Origin: Sphingosinicella sp. YJ22
Lineage (GTDB): Bacteria > Pseudomonadota > Alphaproteobacteria > Sphingomonadales > Sphingomonadaceae
Reading direction: 5' to 3'
Length of the DNA stretch: 64,000 nt
Assembly: GCF_011320075.1 (NCBI RefSeq)
Contig: NZ_JAANPA010000001.1
Location: 62,001 to 126,000, forward strand
In this document: positions 54,213 to 62,340 of the stretch, piece by piece
Layout of the letters: each line of letters starts with the position of its first letter
How positions within the stretch are numbered: position 1 is the stretch's first letter
The notes under the pieces: generated by a model
What the model was told of the DNA's origin: nothing
Databases searched by the model: none
What the model saw: only the letters and a program-made list of their open reading frames with translations
Position numbers and translations under genes: made by a program

Positions 54213-55738
54213 GCGAACGGCAGCGGCTGCACCCGGCCGCGATGATCGGCGGCAGCCTCAAGGCGCTTCCGGGCGCGGCGGCGGGCCTGTTCGGAATCAT
54301 GACCGCGACGCGCGAAGGCGGAGCGCTGGCGGCCGCCGGCGTCTTCGGCGCGATCGGCGTGGGCCTCCTGATCATGGCGGCGATCGCGGTGCTGAGCTGG
54401 CGCCGCTTCACCTATGAACTGCTGCCGGGCGAGATCATCATCGAGCAGGGTCTGCTCAGCCGCCAGCGCCGGGTCATTCCGTTCGACCGGGTCCAGGACG
54501 TGGCGATCGAGCGGCCGCTGCTCGCGCGGCTGATCGGAACCGCCCGGGTGCGGATCGAGACGGGCGGCTCGGCGGCGGACGAAGGCAAGCTCGACATGGT
54601 GTCGCTCGGCGAGGCGCAGCGCCTGCGCGACACCATCCGCGGCCGGGAGGAGCGGCGACCGGCCGGCGGTCGGCCAACGGAGGCACCGGCGGAGGAGGTC
54701 ATCTTCGAGATGGCGGTGCCGCGGATCCTGCTGTTCGGGCTGCTCAACTTCTCGCTGCTGTTCATCGCGGTCGCCCTGGGCGCTCTGCAATATCTCGACG
54801 ATGTCGGGCTGGTCGACATGGAATCCTGGGCCGATGAGGCCGGTTTCAGCGACGAGCAAGCCGTCGAGGCGGCCGCCGCCGCCGGGGAAATCGGCTTTGC
54901 CGGCGTGGCGCTCCTCCTCGCCCTGGTCGTGCTCCTCGGTTTCGTGACCGGCGTGGCGCGGACCTTGGCGCGCGACTTCGGCTTTCGCCTCACCGCGGGG
55001 GTGGCTGGCCTGCGCCGCCGGCGCGGGCTGTTCACCTTGTCGGAAGTGCTGATCCCCGCGCGGCGCACCCAGGCGGCTCGGCTCGACCGGCGCTGGCTGA
55101 GCGGATGGCTCGGTTTCTCCAGCCTGTCGTTCCAGACGCTCGGCGCCGACCGGAAGGACGGCGGGGTCCAGGTCGCCGCGCCCTTCGCCCGCGCCGAGGA
55201 GATCGGCCGAGTCCTCGACCGGCTCGGCTTTCCCCGGCCGCCCGAGCGTCCGCCGCAGCGCACGCCGCGCCGCGCCTTGCTCCGCCGCTGCGGGCCGTGG
55301 CTCGCCGCCGCGCCGCTGCTCGCGCTGCTCGGTTTGATCCGCCTTGAGCTGACCGCCGTCGCGGCGGTGCCGGTGCTGATCGCGCTGGGGCAGGCGCTGG
55401 CGTGGCGGAGAGCGCGCTACGGCCTGATGGACGCGGCGCTCGTCGTTCGCTCCGGCCTCATCCGCCGCCGCATCTGGGTCATTCCCTACGACAAGCTGCA
55501 GACGGCGGCGGTGACCCGCGGACCGATCCAGCGTCTGCTCGGCCTTGCCACCGTGGCCATCGACACGGCGGGCGCGCCGGCGCTGGGCGCGCCGGAAATA
55601 CCCGACCTGTTCGGCGAGGATGCCGAGACGCTCGCCCGGACCCTGCTCGACCGTTTCTACCCGGCGCGCGCCGCGAGGAAGGCCGCGGTGATTCAGGAGT
55701 CGCCCGAAGCCCTCGAGGGGATTAACCTGGCGACATGA
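54209..55738 (+). CDS. bacterial PH-domain membrane protein, YdbT-like
   Basis: The 509-residue product has three bPH2 units (near residues 65-145, 255-330 and 415-490), each with the IPFDRVQ, IPARRTQAARL or IPYDKLQ core, and about six helices between them. The YdbS/YdbT pair is widespread and of unclear role in the membrane. GTG 54209 overlaps the preceding stop. The end overlaps the gspC start by four bases, tying this pair to the secretion operon. Confidence 0.85.
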   Translation: MSERQRLHPAAMIGGSLKALPGAAAGLFGIMTATREGGALAAAGVFGAIGVGLLIMAAIAVLSWRRFTYELLPGEIIIEQGLLSRQRRVIPFDRVQDVAIERPLLARLIGTARVRIETGGSAADEGKLDMVSLGEAQRLRDTIRGREERRPAGGRPTEAPAEEVIFEMAVPRILLFGLLNFSLLFIAVALGALQYLDDVGLVDMESWADEAGFSDEQAVEAAAAAGEIGFAGVALLLALVVLLGFVTGVARTLARDFGFRLTAGVAGLRRRRGLFTLSEVLIPARRTQAARLDRRWLSGWLGFSSLSFQTLGADRKDGGVQVAAPFARAEEIGRVLDRLGFPRPPERPPQRTPRRALLRRCGPWLAAAPLLALLGLIRLELTAVAAVPVLIALGQALAWRRARYGLMDAALVVRSGLIRRRIWVIPYDKLQTAAVTRGPIQRLLGLATVAIDTAGAPALGAPEIPDLFGEDAETLARTLLDRFYPARAARKAAVIQESPEALEGINLAT

Positions 55739-56529
55739 TGCCACGGGCGGCATTGCAGCTTCAGCCGCGCGAAAAGCGGGTGGTGATCGCCGGCGCAGTC
55801 GCCGCAACCCTGCTCCTTGCCTATCTGTTGTGGCCTTCGGGCTCCGGGGGCAGTGCCGTCGAGCTGGTTCCCGCCGATCAGCGTCCCGCTCCGGCGGTTG
55901 CCGCTCCCCAGCCCATCCCGGTCGTGCAGGCGCCGCCGCCCGCCGCCGCGCCCGCGGCTCCGGGCGGACTTGCCGACGGACTGATCCTGCATGGCGTGAT
56001 GGCCGGCGGCGCGGTGATCGGCTTTCCCGACGGCAGCCAGCGTTACGTGGCGATTGGCCGCGAGGTCATGCCCGGCCTGCGCCTCGAGGGGGTGCGATTG
56101 CGCGAGGCGATCCTGGCCGCCGGCTCGGTGAACTACCGGCTCGGTTTCGGCGGACCGGCCGTGCCGCTGACGCCCTCGCCGGGGGCAGGGGCGGTCGTCG
56201 TCGGGGTCCCGTCGCCGCAACCGGCGGTCCAGGTGGCCGCGCCGCCGCCACCCAATGCGCAGCGCGCGGAGCTGGGCCGCTATCTCCAGGCGCTTTCGCC
56301 GCGGCAGGTGAACGGGCAGGTTTCCGGCTACAGCTGGCGCCCCGGCGTCGCCCTACCGGCGCTCGAGCAGGCGGGACTGCGGCCGGGCGACACCATCCTT
56401 TCCGTCAACGGTGCGGCGATGACCCAGAGTCATGTCGAGCAGCTCGCGCGCCTGGCTGCCGGGACCAGCCTTCAGCTCGACGTCGACCGCGCCGGCCAGC
56501 GCCTGCGGTTCGTCGTCCAGGGCCGGTAA
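55735..56529 (+). CDS. gspC: type II secretion system protein GspC
   Basis: The 264-residue product has an N-terminal membrane helix (residues 17-33), a Pro/Ala-rich linker and the HR domain (GLILHGVMAGGAVI, then VAIGREVMPGLRLEGV). A C-terminal PDZ-like domain follows (LEQAGLRPGDTILSVNGAAM). It bridges the secretin and the inner-membrane platform. The next gene is gspH, not gspD, so the core genes D, E, F and G are absent here. It overlaps gspH by one base. Confidence 0.88.
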   Translation: MMPRAALQLQPREKRVVIAGAVAATLLLAYLLWPSGSGGSAVELVPADQRPAPAVAAPQPIPVVQAPPPAAAPAAPGGLADGLILHGVMAGGAVIGFPDGSQRYVAIGREVMPGLRLEGVRLREAILAAGSVNYRLGFGGPAVPLTPSPGAGAVVVGVPSPQPAVQVAAPPPPNAQRAELGRYLQALSPRQVNGQVSGYSWRPGVALPALEQAGLRPGDTILSVNGAAMTQSHVEQLARLAAGTSLQLDVDRAGQRLRFVVQGR

Positions 56530-56984
56530 TGCGGCGGACACAAAAGTCGGCCAGGGACCGGCGGATGAGCGCCGGCTTCACCCTGGTCGAGATGATGGTC
56601 GTCCTCGTCATCGTCGGACTGGTCGCAGCGGCGGCCGTGCTGGCGATGCCGGAGCCGGGCGGCGGCTTGCGGGTCGAGGCTGAGACCTTCGCGGCGCGCG
56701 CCAAGGCGGCACAGGAAACCGCGCTGATCGAGTCGCGCGCGACCTCGCTCCAGGTCAGTCCCGGCGGCTATGCGATCGCGCGCAGCCGCGGCGGCGCGTG
56801 GCAGGAGGTCGGCCGCTTCGCCTGGCAGGACGGAACCGCGCCCGATCTCGGCGCTGCCGGGCAGGCGCGCACGGTGTTCGACTCGACGGGGTCGGCGGAC
56901 CCGCTGGAAGTGACCCTGCGTCGCGGGGAGCGGCGGGTGCGGATCGAGATTGGCGGTGATGGCGAGATCAAGATCCAGCGCTGA
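56529..56984 (+). CDS. gspH: type II secretion minor pseudopilin GspH
   Basis: The 151-residue pseudopilin has the prepilin cleavage site SAG/FTLVEMMVVLVIVGL (residues 14-28) and a GspH-like body with QETALIESRATSLQV and VTLRRGERRVRIEIGGDG. The start overlaps the gspC stop (TAATG). It is followed directly by a cloverleaf-like palindrome and then gspI. Confidence 0.87.
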   Translation: MRRTQKSARDRRMSAGFTLVEMMVVLVIVGLVAAAAVLAMPEPGGGLRVEAETFAARAKAAQETALIESRATSLQVSPGGYAIARSRGGAWQEVGRFAWQDGTAPDLGAAGQARTVFDSTGSADPLEVTLRRGERRVRIEIGGDGEIKIQR

Positions 56985-57069
56985 ATTCGCTCGGCATGAG
57001 CTGGCCCGCCATGCCCCCGGCATGGCTGCGAGCCGCGGGGCGGCTCGCACCAGCTCAGTGCCGGCGAAT
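56985..57069. repeat. cloverleaf-like palindrome at the start of gspI
   Basis: The outer arms 56985-57004 and 57050-57069 pair at 18 of 20 positions. Inside are two perfect hairpins: 57008-57015 with 57019-57026 (GCCATGCC, CCC, GGCATGGC) and 57028-57036 with 57040-57048 (GCGAGCCGC, GGG, GCGGCTCGC). The unit begins right after the gspH stop and ends two codons before the conserved FTLIEM of GspI, so it contains the likely start codon. Confidence 0.8.
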
Positions 57070-57414
57070 GGATTCACCCTGATCGAGATGCTGGTGGCGC
57101 TCGCCATCTTCAGCCTCGCCGCGCTTGCCCTGCTTCGGCTCGGCGGGGCGACCGCGGCGAACAGCGCGCGCCTGACCGAGCAAGCGCTTGCGCAGACCGT
57201 TGCCCGCAATCTCGCGGTCGAGGCGATGACCGATCCCGTGCCGCCGGGGTTCGGGACCGAGAGCGGCATGGTCGACAACGCCGGCCGCCAATGGCGCTGG
57301 GTGCGGCTCACCGAGCGCTCGCCCGAGGCGCGGATCCAGCTGATCACCATCCGGGTCACCGGCGCGTCAGGAGTCGGGCAGGCGACCATGACCCTGTTCA
57401 GGCCGGCGGGATGA
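57022..57414 (+). CDS. gspI: type II secretion minor pseudopilin GspI
   Basis: The 130-residue pseudopilin has the cleavage site NG/FTLIEMLVALAIFSLAAL and GspI-like NLAVEAMTDP. The ATG at 57022 gives a 17-residue leader; ATG 56959 would give a 38-residue leader that overlaps the gspH end. The 57022 start lies inside the palindrome at 56985-57069. The chosen start is uncertain, but the mature protein is clear. It overlaps gspJ by four bases. Confidence 0.82.
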   Translation: MAASRGAARTSSVPANGFTLIEMLVALAIFSLAALALLRLGGATAANSARLTEQALAQTVARNLAVEAMTDPVPPGFGTESGMVDNAGRQWRWVRLTERSPEARIQLITIRVTGASGVGQATMTLFRPAG

Positions 57415-58013
57415 CCGCGCGCCCGCCCCGCACCGCCGGCTTCACCTTGGTCGAGATGCTGATCGCGCTGGCGATCTTCGGAATGATCACGGCCGGAAGC
57501 GTCGCCTTGCTGTCCTTCTCGGTGCGCGCGCAGGACATGGCCGACCGCCAGCTCGCCAGCCTCGGCGCCATCCGCCGCGCCGGCACCCTGCTCGGCGCCG
57601 ACTTCGCGCAGGCGGTGCCGCGCCCCTGGCGCGACGAGAATGGCCAGCCGCAACGCAGCTTCTATGGCACCGGGGGGCAGGAGACCCGGCTCTTCGTGCT
57701 GGTCCGCGGCGGCTGGGACAATCCCGACGCGCTGGCGCGCTCGTCGTTGCAGCGGGTCGAGTATCGGCTTCAGGCCGGCCGGATCTACCGGATCGGCTTC
57801 GCCCATGTCGACGGCGGCGGCGCGGCGTCGGTGGCGTCGCTGATCGACGAGGTGCAGGGCGTCGCGCTGCGCTACCGCGACCGCGAAGGCGCGTGGCAGG
57901 AGAGCTGGGACCGGCCCGATCCGCGCGAGCTGCCGGTCGCGGTGGAGATGATCGTCACCTCGGCGCGGTTCGGCGCGGTCCGGCAGCTCTTCCTCGTCGG
58001 AAGCGGTCCATGA
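57411..58013 (+). CDS. gspJ: type II secretion minor pseudopilin GspJ
   Basis: The 200-residue product has the prepilin motif AG/FTLVEMLIALAIFGM (residues 9-24) and the GspJ body with AGTLLGADFAQAVPRPWRD and LQRVEYRLQAGRIYR. The start overlaps the gspI stop (ATGA), and its own stop overlaps the gspK start in the same way. Confidence 0.9.
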   Translation: MTARPPRTAGFTLVEMLIALAIFGMITAGSVALLSFSVRAQDMADRQLASLGAIRRAGTLLGADFAQAVPRPWRDENGQPQRSFYGTGGQETRLFVLVRGGWDNPDALARSSLQRVEYRLQAGRIYRIGFAHVDGGGAASVASLIDEVQGVALRYRDREGAWQESWDRPDPRELPVAVEMIVTSARFGAVRQLFLVGSGP

Positions 58014-59026
58014 GGCGGCCGATCCCGCAGCGCGAGCGCGGCGCCGCACTGCTCGCGGTGCTGATCCTGGTCGCGATCACCGGGGCGATCGCCGCGGCGT
58101 CGCTCGAGAAGCTGCGGCTGTCGCGCATGGTCGCGGCCAACGTCGTGGCGCTCGACCAGGCGCGCCACTCGGCGATCGGCGCCGAGCAGCTCGGAATGCT
58201 CATCGTCAACGACCTCGTCGTTCAGGACCGGACGAAGACCACGCTCGCCGGCGACTGGAACGGCGGCGTCCGCCGGGTGCCGATGCCGGGCGGAGGCGCG
58301 GTCGAGGCGCGGCTGCGCGACGGCGGCAATTGCTTCAACGTCAACAGCGTCGTGCAAGGCGAGCCGGACAATCTCGTCCGCCGCGGCTCCGGCGTCGACC
58401 AGTTCGTCGCACTGATGATGCTGCGCGGCGTTCCCGAGCCGGACGCCCGCCGAATCGCCGAGGCGGCTGCGGACTGGGCCGACACCGACACGATCGCCGG
58501 GCCCGGCGGCGCCGAGGATTCCGCTTATGCGTCCGGGCCGCAGCCGTTCCGGACGGCCAATACATTGTTCGCAGACGTCAGCGAGCTGCGCGTGCTGCCC
58601 GCTATGCGGCCCGAGCATTTCGCCCGGGTCCGCCCCTGGCTGTGCGCGCTCCCGGTCGCGGAGCTGTCGCCGATCAACGTCAACACGCTCCTGCCCGGAC
58701 AGGCGCTGCTGCTGTCGGCGCTGGTGCAGGGACGGCTGAGCGAGGAGGCCGCGCGCCGCGTTCTGGCGATGCGCCCGGCGGCGGGCTGGAACAACGCCGT
58801 CGAATTCTGGCGCACCGGCATGCTGCGCGGCCTGCCGATCCCGCTCGACGTTCAGCAGCAGCCGCAGGTGCGCACCGACTGGTTCGTCATCGACGTGCGA
58901 AGCAATCTCGGCGAGAGCGAGTTCTTCGAGACGGCGCTGGTCGACGCCCGCTTCCAGCCGGTGCGGCTGGCGCAGCGGCGCTGGGCGCGGGAAGGGGACG
59001 AGATGATGACGAGAGGCGCGAATTGA
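58010..59026 (+). CDS. gspK: type II secretion minor pseudopilin GspK
   Basis: The 338-residue product has a basic N-terminus and helix with G/AALLAVLILVAITGA. It carries the long GspK globular domain (DGGNCFNVNSVV, ADWADTDT, SPINVNTLLPGQALLLSAL). GspH-I-J-K form the pseudopilus tip. No gspL or gspM follows; instead the phosphotransferase gene overlaps its stop (TTGA). Confidence 0.9.
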   Translation: MRRPIPQRERGAALLAVLILVAITGAIAAASLEKLRLSRMVAANVVALDQARHSAIGAEQLGMLIVNDLVVQDRTKTTLAGDWNGGVRRVPMPGGGAVEARLRDGGNCFNVNSVVQGEPDNLVRRGSGVDQFVALMMLRGVPEPDARRIAEAAADWADTDTIAGPGGAEDSAYASGPQPFRTANTLFADVSELRVLPAMRPEHFARVRPWLCALPVAELSPINVNTLLPGQALLLSALVQGRLSEEAARRVLAMRPAAGWNNAVEFWRTGMLRGLPIPLDVQQQPQVRTDWFVIDVRSNLGESEFFETALVDARFQPVRLAQRRWAREGDEMMTRGAN

Positions 59027-60045
59027 CGGCCGATTTCGACCTCGAGCCGCTTCGGTCCTGGCTGGAACGAGAGGTCGCGGGCTTCTCTGGCCCGTTCACC
59101 GTCGAGAAGTTCGCGGGCGGCCAGTCCAACCCGACCTATCGCATCGATGCCGCGAGCGGCGCCTATGTGCTGCGCCGCAAGCCGTTCGGGCCGATCCTGC
59201 CGTCGGCCCATGCCGTCGAGCGCGAACATCGCCTGATCGCCGCGCTCCACCCGACCGGCTTCCCGGTGCCGCGCCCTTATGCCCTGTGCGAGGACGCGGA
59301 GGTCATCGGCGCGCCCTTCTATGTGATGGACATGGTCGAGGGCCGCACCTTCTGGAACGGGGCGCTGCCCGAGCTCGCGCCCGGCGAGCGGCGGCCCGTC
59401 TATGAGGAGATGATCCGCACGCTCGCCCGCCTCCACATGATCGAGCCTGGCGCGGTGGGCCTCGACGACTATGGCGCGGCCGGCAATTATTTCGAGCGCC
59501 AGGTGAGGCGCTGGACGAAGCAATATCGCGCCGCCGAGACCGAGCGGATCGAGGAGGCCGAGTGGCTGATCGAGTTCCTCGGCCGCACCGTGCCGGAGCA
59601 GAGCCGGGTCTCGATCATCCACGGCGACTATCGCATCGACAACCTCATCTACGCGCCGGACGCACCGCGGGTGAGGGCGGTGCTCGACTGGGAGTTGTCG
59701 ACGCTCGGCGATCCGCTCGCCGACTTCACCTATCTTGCCATGCAATGGGAAATGCCGGCCGAAGCCGGCAGCGCGGGCCTCAAGGGGGTCGATTGCGTCG
59801 AGGCGGGCATCCCGACCCTCGACGAGGCGGTGCAGCTCTACTGCGCCGAGACCGGCCGCGACGGCGTGCCCGACATGGACTGGTATTTCGCCTACAACCT
59901 GTTCCGCCTGCTCGGTATCGTCCAGGGCATCAAGAAGCGCTGGATCGAAGGCAATGCGTCGAGCGCCAAGGCTGCGGAGATGGCCGCCCGCGTGCCGATG
60001 TTGGCCCGGGCGTCATGGCATTTCGCGCAGAGGGCAGGGGCCTGA
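59023..60045 (+). CDS. phosphotransferase-family protein (APH/ACAD10-like kinase fold)
   Basis: The 340-residue product has the kinase-like APH fold: GGQSNPTYRIDAASGAYVLRRKP in two parts near residue 25, the catalytic loop IHGDYRIDNLIY near residue 200, and LDWELSTLGDPLADFTYL near residue 222. It resembles the ACAD10 N-terminal-like phosphotransferases found near acyl-CoA dehydrogenase genes, not aminoglycoside resistance enzymes. The start is TTG 59023 with GAGAGG 6 bases upstream, overlapping the gspK stop by four bases. Confidence 0.85.
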   Translation: MTADFDLEPLRSWLEREVAGFSGPFTVEKFAGGQSNPTYRIDAASGAYVLRRKPFGPILPSAHAVEREHRLIAALHPTGFPVPRPYALCEDAEVIGAPFYVMDMVEGRTFWNGALPELAPGERRPVYEEMIRTLARLHMIEPGAVGLDDYGAAGNYFERQVRRWTKQYRAAETERIEEAEWLIEFLGRTVPEQSRVSIIHGDYRIDNLIYAPDAPRVRAVLDWELSTLGDPLADFTYLAMQWEMPAEAGSAGLKGVDCVEAGIPTLDEAVQLYCAETGRDGVPDMDWYFAYNLFRLLGIVQGIKKRWIEGNASSAKAAEMAARVPMLARASWHFAQRAGA

Positions 60046-60202
60046 AGGCCTGAATTTCGCGAAGGTGGTGACCCCTAGGGGAGAGGGAGGTGCGCCCTTC
60101 GTGGCTCGAATCGCGGTGCTCGGGCAACACAAAGTGCGAGGCGGCAAATCCCAGGCTGGGGGGTTTTCGTGGGTAACCAGCTATGAGGGCCATCGCATCT
60201 AA
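60046..60202. other. non-coding stretch next to the hemN remnant
   Basis: I see no gene, repeat or terminator here. It continues on from the point where the hemN remnant stops matching the family and may be what is left after loss of most of hemN. No HemN motif can be read in any frame of this stretch. Confidence 0.4.
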
Positions 60203-60374
60203 AGGACATAGACGGAGAGGGCGGTCGCCGGGTCCGCCTGTGCAACCAGCCCCGATAGGCCGCTTCGCCGACCGCTGCGCTGAATCGAGGGGCGGCGGGA
60301 TAGCTGGTGTAGCGCGGCACGGCGCCGCCGCCATAGCGGGCGCGGCAATCCGGGCTGATGGCTTGCATGGACAT
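60203..60374 (-). pseudogene. hemN: 5' remnant of hemN (oxygen-independent coproporphyrinogen III oxidase)
   Basis: On the minus strand from ATG 60374 (or 60368) the frame reads a HemN N-terminus: RYGGGAVPRYTSYPAAPRFS, then VGEAAYRGWL. After that a missing base shifts the frame. In the next frame the family sequence continues as AQADPATALSVYV, then stops at TAG, where HemN would continue into its HVPFC iron-sulfur motif. Only about 55 of some 450 codons remain. Intact HemN makes protoporphyrinogen without oxygen and is typically under Fnr control. An Fnr-type gene lies 1.2 kb away. Confidence 0.75.
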
Positions 60375-60484
60375 GACCCGACTGGCTAACCTGCCCGCCG
60401 GCAGTCCGGTCGATTTCAGATCAAAGGACAGGCGAACCAAGCGCCAGTCGGCTCGCGACCCGCATTGGCCAAAGGTTCGTTTTG

Positions 60485-61498
60485 ATGAGTAAGGGTGGCG
60501 TGGGCGCACACTCGGCACTGATCGACAGCTTCGGCCGGAGGATCAGCTATGTGCGGATCTCGGTCACTGACCGCTGCGACCTTCGCTGTCGCTACTGCAT
60601 GGCCGAGCACATGCAATTCCTCCCCAAGCGCCACATCCTGACGCTCGAGGAAGTCGCCCAGCTCGCCGACATCTTCATCGCCCGCGGGGTCAGGCGAATC
60701 CGGCTGACCGGAGGCGAGCCGCTGGTTCGTCGCGGCGTCCTCGATCTCGTCGGCTGGATCGGAAAGCGGATCGGCGACGGCCTCGACGAGCTCACCCTCA
60801 CCACCAACGGCACCCAGCTCCAGCGATTCGCCGATGCGCTCCACGCGGCCGGCGTTCGGCGGGTTAATGTCAGCCTCGACAGCCGCCGGCCCGAGCGCTT
60901 CGCTCACATCACCCGCGGCGGCGACGTCGGGCAGGTCCTGCGCGGGATCGCGGCCGCCCGCGCCGCGGGCCTCGCCGTCAAGATCAACATGGTGGCGCTC
61001 GCCGGCCTCAACGAGGACGAGATCGAGGCGATGCTGCTGTGGTGCGCCGGCGAAGGCCTCGACCTCACCCTCATCGAGACGATGCCCCTAGGCACGGTCG
61101 AGGAGGACCGCACCAGCCATTACCTGCCGCTCGACCGGGTCAAGCGGCGCCTGGAGGAACGCTTCACGCTAACTGCGTCGCTCGCGCGGACCGGCGGACC
61201 GGCGCGCTATTATGACGTGGGCGGCCTCGGTGCCCGGCTCGGGCTGATCACGCCGCTCACCCGCAATTTCTGCGACGGCTGCAACCGCATTCGGGTGGCG
61301 GCGACGGGGACTGTCTATGGCTGTCTCGGTCATGACCAGAAGGTCGAGCTCAGACACGCGCTGCGCGAGGGCGGCGCGGAGGCCGTGACAAACCTTCTCG
61401 ACCGGCTCCTCGCCGGCAAGCCGCGGCGCCATGACTTCCGAATCGCCGCCGGTGCCGCCCCAGTCGTGGCCCGCCACATGAGCGTCACCGGCGGTTGA
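60485..61498 (+). CDS. moaA: GTP 3',8-cyclase MoaA
   Basis: The 337-residue radical SAM enzyme starts molybdenum cofactor synthesis. It has the N-terminal cluster motif CDLRCRYC near residue 32, RLTGGEPLVRRG, and the C-terminal cluster motif FCDGCNRIRVAATGTVYGCLG. The usual GG at the C-terminus is present. AAAGG stands 9 bases before the ATG. moeA of the same pathway is at 63087 on the other strand. Confidence 0.95.
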   Translation: MSKGGVGAHSALIDSFGRRISYVRISVTDRCDLRCRYCMAEHMQFLPKRHILTLEEVAQLADIFIARGVRRIRLTGGEPLVRRGVLDLVGWIGKRIGDGLDELTLTTNGTQLQRFADALHAAGVRRVNVSLDSRRPERFAHITRGGDVGQVLRGIAAARAAGLAVKINMVALAGLNEDEIEAMLLWCAGEGLDLTLIETMPLGTVEEDRTSHYLPLDRVKRRLEERFTLTASLARTGGPARYYDVGGLGARLGLITPLTRNFCDGCNRIRVAATGTVYGCLGHDQKVELRHALREGGAEAVTNLLDRLLAGKPRRHDFRIAAGAAPVVARHMSVTGG

Positions 61499-61585
61499 CG
61501 GCACCGCGCGGCCGGCCCGGCTTGAAGGCCGGGCGCAATCGGCTATTTCCGCGTTGAGCCAAATCATCCCTCCGCGTCGCCCGAG

Positions 61586-62332
61586 GTGACCTTGCCCTAC
61601 AGTCCGACCGGAGCATTGACGACCTTGCCGGCGGGGCATCCGTGCGAGGACTGCCCGGTCCGGCCGATCACCATTTGCCGCAGCCTCGAGGCGAGGACGC
61701 TCGCCGACATGCGCAGGATGGGCAATATGCAGCGGCTCCAGCCCGATCAGCCCGTCCTCCACGAAGGCGACCCGGCGAAGCGGGTGTTCATGCTGACGCT
61801 CGGCGCTCTCAAGATCTACACTCTGCTCGGCGACGGCCGCCGCCAGGTGACCGGCTTCATGTTCCCCGGCGACTTTCTCGGGATCACCCGGGACGAGGAA
61901 TATGCCTTTACGATCGAGGCGCTTCGGCCGTCCGAACTGTGGTGGTTCTCGCGCGAAGCGTTCGACCGCTTCGTCGAAGCCAATCCGAGTGTCGAGCGCG
62001 AGCTCTACAAGATGGCGGCGCACGAGCTGGCCGCGGCCCAGCAGCAGATGGTGCTGCTCGGGCGCAAGACCGCCGCCGAGCGGGTGGCGAGCTTCTTCCT
62101 CAACCTGCTCCAGCGCGGCGAGCGGGTGAGTGGCCGCACCGAAACCCGCTTCAACCTGCCGATGAGCCGGCTGGACATGGCCGACTATCTTGGCCTCACC
62201 AAGGAGACGGTGAGCCGGATGCTTGCCGAGCTTCGCGACCGCCGGCTGATCCGGCTCGAGACGCAAAGCCGAGTCGAGGTGCTGGACCGCGCCGGCCTGG
62301 CGGACATGGCCGAGGGCCATCGCGCCGCCTAG
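61586..62332 (+). CDS. Crp/Fnr-family regulator, FnrL-like but lacking the fourth cysteine
   Basis: The 248-residue product has an N-terminal cysteine cluster (Cys20, Cys23, Cys31 in CEDCPVRPITIC) like oxygen-sensing Fnr proteins, a cyclic-nucleotide-binding-like barrel and a C-terminal HTH. The recognition helix KETVSRML carries the E-SR pattern that reads TTGAT half-sites. The position that normally holds the fourth cluster ligand reads SELWWF, and there are no other cysteines in the protein. The GTG at 61586 is the start; the ribosome site is weak. It is 8 bases upstream of the TauE gene. Confidence 0.85.
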   Translation: MTLPYSPTGALTTLPAGHPCEDCPVRPITICRSLEARTLADMRRMGNMQRLQPDQPVLHEGDPAKRVFMLTLGALKIYTLLGDGRRQVTGFMFPGDFLGITRDEEYAFTIEALRPSELWWFSREAFDRFVEANPSVERELYKMAAHELAAAQQQMVLLGRKTAAERVASFFLNLLQRGERVSGRTETRFNLPMSRLDMADYLGLTKETVSRMLAELRDRRLIRLETQSRVEVLDRAGLADMAEGHRAA

Positions 62333-62340
62333 GGGGCATC

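Noticed and set aside
60411-60425. Possible Fnr box (CGATTTCAGATCAA) upstream of the hemN remnant
   Set aside because: The right half ATCAA is present, but the left half is shifted by one base and does not match TTGAT at the required spacing, so it is at best a decayed site.
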